The position numbers were made by a program, and so were the translations under genes. 64,000 bases of DNA from Roseiarcus sp963798015 (GTDB lineage Bacteria > Pseudomonadota > Alphaproteobacteria > Rhizobiales > Beijerinckiaceae). Shown piece after piece: positions 61,805 to 64,000 of this stretch. The notes beneath the pieces are model-generated. The model searched no databases. It was not told the origin of the DNA and worked only from the letters and a program-made list of their open reading frames with translations. Where the stretch lies: contig CAWCSA010000013.1 of the NCBI GenBank assembly GCA_963798015.1, positions 186,001 through 250,000 of the forward strand. The letters run 5' to 3'. How positions within the stretch are numbered: position 1 is the first letter of the stretch; each line of letters begins with the position of its first letter.

Positions 61805-62026
61805 ATGAATAAGCGAGCGGATGATTTGCGCGCGCTGCGTTTGCAGAAGCGCCTGACCCAAGAGGAAGTGGCGGCGAAGTTCAAAGTCAGCCAAGGCTAC
61901 TATTCGGCTGTCGAAAGGGGGCGGAAGCCCGGTGAGGTTGCGGCGGCGGAGCAAGTCGTCAATCGGATGCGAACGCGAACCGATCGGACAGACGGCGGCG
62001 GGCAAAAGGCTGGAAGGCAGAAGTAG
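61805..62026 (+). CDS. Small XRE-family helix-turn-helix regulator
   Basis: A 73-residue protein. The helix-turn-helix (about 5-50) reads LRALRLQKRLTQEEVAAKFKVSQGYYSAVERGRK. The tail is basic (RMRTRTDRTD...KAGRQK). GGAGAG lies upstream of the ATG. It starts the three-gene cassette and ends 2 bases before the GTG of the next gene, so it is likely its autoregulator. Confidence 0.82.
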   Translation: MNKRADDLRALRLQKRLTQEEVAAKFKVSQGYYSAVERGRKPGEVAAAEQVVNRMRTRTDRTDGGGQKAGRQK

Positions 62027-62028
62027 CG

Positions 62029-62699
62029 GTGGATCCGGCGAGCGCGGCGGGCGCGTGGGTTAAGGCCGCTGAGACCATTAAGGATTGGCCTCTGTGGCTC
62101 TTTGTCAGCATAGCGTTGTCCTTGACCGTCTTGCTCGCTGTTCCTGACTTTCGGGAGCGGTCTCGCCGTCAATCAACACAGGCGTTCTGTTTGCGACGAC
62201 CGTTGCATGGATTCTGGCCGCTAGTAGAGCGGTAGGGCCGGCGGTTCGGGCATGGCGCGCCCGGAAAGCCGCTTTGGAGGCGCGCGTCAAATTCATTGTG
62301 ACGCCCATCGAGCATCAATGCTTTTGGGGCGTATCTAAACAAGTTGACGGTTCCTTTGTCACCCAGGTGTCCGGCCACTTTATGGTGAAGAACCGTACGG
62401 CCTCGTCCTTGCAGTTAATGGCGGCGAGGTTGATCGCGCCGCGCATCAAAGGAGAGGTTTTACCCGGACTGCTTACTATGCAGGCTGTCGGCAGCCGAAT
62501 GCATGGGACAGCCTGGGTATCTGGGCATTCTATTCCAGCACAGGCTGCCCTGCCTGTCGCCGCAACGATTCTCATCCGTGGAGTGCCGGCGCAAAAGTTC
62601 GGCATGATGAACGCAACAATCGAAATCACCGACGCGGATGCCAACAAGGAGCGGGTGCGGCTGACAATAAGGGGCGTCAACATGGGGCGCGCCTGGTAG
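62029..62699 (+). pseudogene. Two-helix membrane protein, one frameshift
   Basis: The first frame (from GTG 62029) reads MDPASAAGAWVKAAETIKDWPLWLFVSIALSLTVLL, with one membrane helix. The second, joined near 62150-62165, reads INTGVLFATTVAWILAASRAVGPAV, a second helix, followed by a charged linker and a soluble domain of about 140 residues (FIVTPIEHQCFWGVSKQ, GSFVTQVSGHFMVKNRTASS, GTAWVSGHSIPAQAALPV). The corrected product is about 223 residues. The layout resembles phage SieB-type superinfection exclusion proteins, but the similarity is weak. It sits between the XRE gene and the NTPase. Confidence 0.6.
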
Positions 62700-62846
62700 G
62701 TACGGGCGGCGCTTGGGGCGGCTCTTCCGCGCAAGCCCCTTCCCTCAATCTTGAGAATGATAACGTCCTGTATCATGCGCAACCGAAGGGAAGGGCGATT
62801 CAAGGCGTCAGAAACACCAGGGGAAACGCGTGCGGACCATCAGTCT

Positions 62847-64000
62847 ATGACTACGGCACTCGCGCGCGAAGAGATCAAGCGCTTCCTCGCCTCCGCGAAG
62901 GCTGAGGTTCTCTGCGTCACTGGCAAGTGGGGTGTTGGCAAGACCTACGCTTGGCAGGAGAGCCTGCAGGCTGCGGGCGGGCAGGGTAAGGTTGCTCTAA
63001 AGCGATACGCCTACGTGTCTCTATTCGGGCAGAACTCGCTCGACGACGTTAGATATGCGCTATTTGAGAGTACGGTACCGATCGACAGAATCGCCGGCGA
63101 TATCGACGTCGAGACGATCACCACATCGTTGAACAGAATCGAAGAAGCAGGGCGACGCTCTGTATCCTTTCTCAAAGTGATCCCGGCTTTGAACAGTTAT
63201 CTCTCCAATGCAAACAGGTCATTCTTCCTGTTTGTCAGGGAGCAAATAATCTGTTTTGACGATCTTGAGCGTGCGGGCAAGGGCTTGGCGGCTAAAGATG
63301 TCCTTGGACTGATCACCTTCCTCAAAGAGCAGCGACGCTGCAAGGTTGTCATGCTTCTCAACCAAGAGGCGCTCGAAGAAGTTGCGGGCCAGGATTTTCG
63401 GACCCAGCTCGAAAAAGTCGCGGACATAACGCTTGAGTTCAGCCCGTCACCAGCAGAGGCGGCCGCAATCGCCTTTTATGCTGGGAACGAAAACTCACAA
63501 CGGCTGAGACGCCATTGCGAGACGCTAGGCATCGTTAACATCCGAGTGATGGCCAAGATTGGTCGCCTGGCGGAGCGCTTGGAAACGCTGCTATCTCAGT
63601 TTGAGGAAGGAGTCCTCAGGCGAGCGCTTCAATCGACTACACTCTTCGCGTGGTCGGTCTATCAACCTGACAACGCTCCTCCGCTCGACTTCATCACATC
63701 CTTCAACCTGTTCAGAGACTTGGTTCGTGGCATTCATGGCAATGAACCTGCCAGCGATGCCGAGAAGTCATGGCGATCGTTGCTGATGGACTATGACTTC
63801 CAGCACGTGGACGAGTTCGATCTGGTCCTTCTCGACGGGGTCAAGCGGGGTGCATTCGAGCCGACGGCGCTCCTCCGTGAAGCCGCCGTCCTCGACAAGA
63901 AGTTCAAACATGAGAAGCTAGACAACTCGTTCAGTCAAGCATGGGCGCTGTATCATGACTTTTTCGATGACAATGCTGATGCTGTTTTGGATGCACTTTA
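62847..64000 (+). CDS. P-loop NTPase, KAP-like (partial, runs off the window)
   Basis: An open frame from ATG 62847 continues past position 64000, with 384 residues visible. Walker A is CVTGKWGVGKTYAW (about 23-36) and Walker B ICFDDLERAGKG (about 134-145). These match the KAP/P-loop family, where DDLER (rather than DExx) is typical. LITFLKEQRRCKVVMLLNQEAL fits the sensor strand. The region between the Walker motifs is short and only weakly hydrophobic, unlike classical KAP proteins with inserted membrane helices. The membrane function may be supplied by the neighbouring gene. Such NTPases occur in phage exclusion systems (PifA type). Confidence 0.75.
   Translation, partial: MTTALAREEIKRFLASAKAEVLCVTGKWGVGKTYAWQESLQAAGGQGKVALKRYAYVSLFGQNSLDDVRYALFESTVPIDRIAGDIDVETITTSLNRIEEAGRRSVSFLKVIPALNSYLSNANRSFFLFVREQIICFDDLERAGKGLAAKDVLGLITFLKEQRRCKVVMLLNQEALEEVAGQDFRTQLEKVADITLEFSPSPAEAAAIAFYAGNENSQRLRRHCETLGIVNIRVMAKIGRLAERLETLLSQFEEGVLRRALQSTTLFAWSVYQPDNAPPLDFITSFNLFRDLVRGIHGNEPASDAEKSWRSLLMDYDFQHVDEFDLVLLDGVKRGAFEPTALLREAAVLDKKFKHEKLDNSFSQAWALYHDFFDDNADAVLDAL

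Overview
The window is high-GC DNA from an alphaproteobacterium, most likely a Hyphomicrobiales (Rhizobiales) member near the Beijerinckiaceae or methylotrophic families. The lineage is inferred from the infA-maf-yacG order, the PEP-CTERM proteins with alphaproteobacterial 'VPE.STWAMML.GF.G' tails, the 'MAGLVPAIH'-type intergenic repeats, a DUF3489-DUF2924-recombinase cassette beside a tRNA-Ser, and codon and GC style. No rRNA or species marker is present.

Layout. 1-1345: housekeeping operon infA-maf-yacG. 1346-7387: mobile region with an ISNCY/IS1202-like element flanked by a 16-bp direct repeat, then two tandem DUF1254/DUF1214 genes, the second killed by nonsense codons, a frameshift and an IS630 insertion. 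7441-24354: mixed metabolic genes (oligopeptidase B, HAD phosphatase, ketopantoate reductase, Ca2+/H+ antiporter, GNAT, a membrane PDZ/GAF-like sensor, haloacid dehalogenase, a HAF-repeat PEP-CTERM protein, a LysR/SDR divergent pair, an EgtB-EgtD ergothioneine fusion, haloalkane dehalogenase). Several of these are frameshifted. 24555-46583: acyl-CoA ligase, a VapBC-type toxin-antitoxin pair plus a solo antitoxin, YbaK, DUF72, hydrolases, a diheme cytochrome c with a PQQ-type sugar dehydrogenase, M29 aminopeptidase, tRNA-Leu(GAG), L,D-transpeptidase, RmuC, peptide deformylase, a metallophosphoesterase and a P2-type cation ATPase.

46584-64000 is an accessory island. It opens with a palindromic repeat, a DUF4062 remnant, a 10-bp iteron-like array and tRNA-Ser(GGA). 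These are followed by two about 215-bp tandem units ending at tRNA-Ser anticodon-loop sequence, and a large serine recombinase translationally coupled to DUF2924 and DUF3489 genes. Then come a broken IS6, an intact-looking IS21, and a complete Tn3-family transposon (38-bp inverted repeats, perfect 5-bp target duplication) that splits a TIR-domain gene. The TIR gene is cut a second time by a fragment of another Tn3 transposase. A DUF4239 membrane gene and an IS3 relic follow. The window ends in a possible defence cassette: a small XRE regulator, a two-helix membrane protein (frameshifted) and a P-loop KAP-like NTPase running off the end.

Two themes stand out. First, unusually many genes carry single-base indels, most in G/C runs, alongside clear nonsense mutations and transposon insertions; this is either real decay, residual sequencing error, or both. 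Second, the right-hand island collects defence-associated domains (TIR, DUF4062, KAP-like NTPase) amid dense mobile-element traffic.
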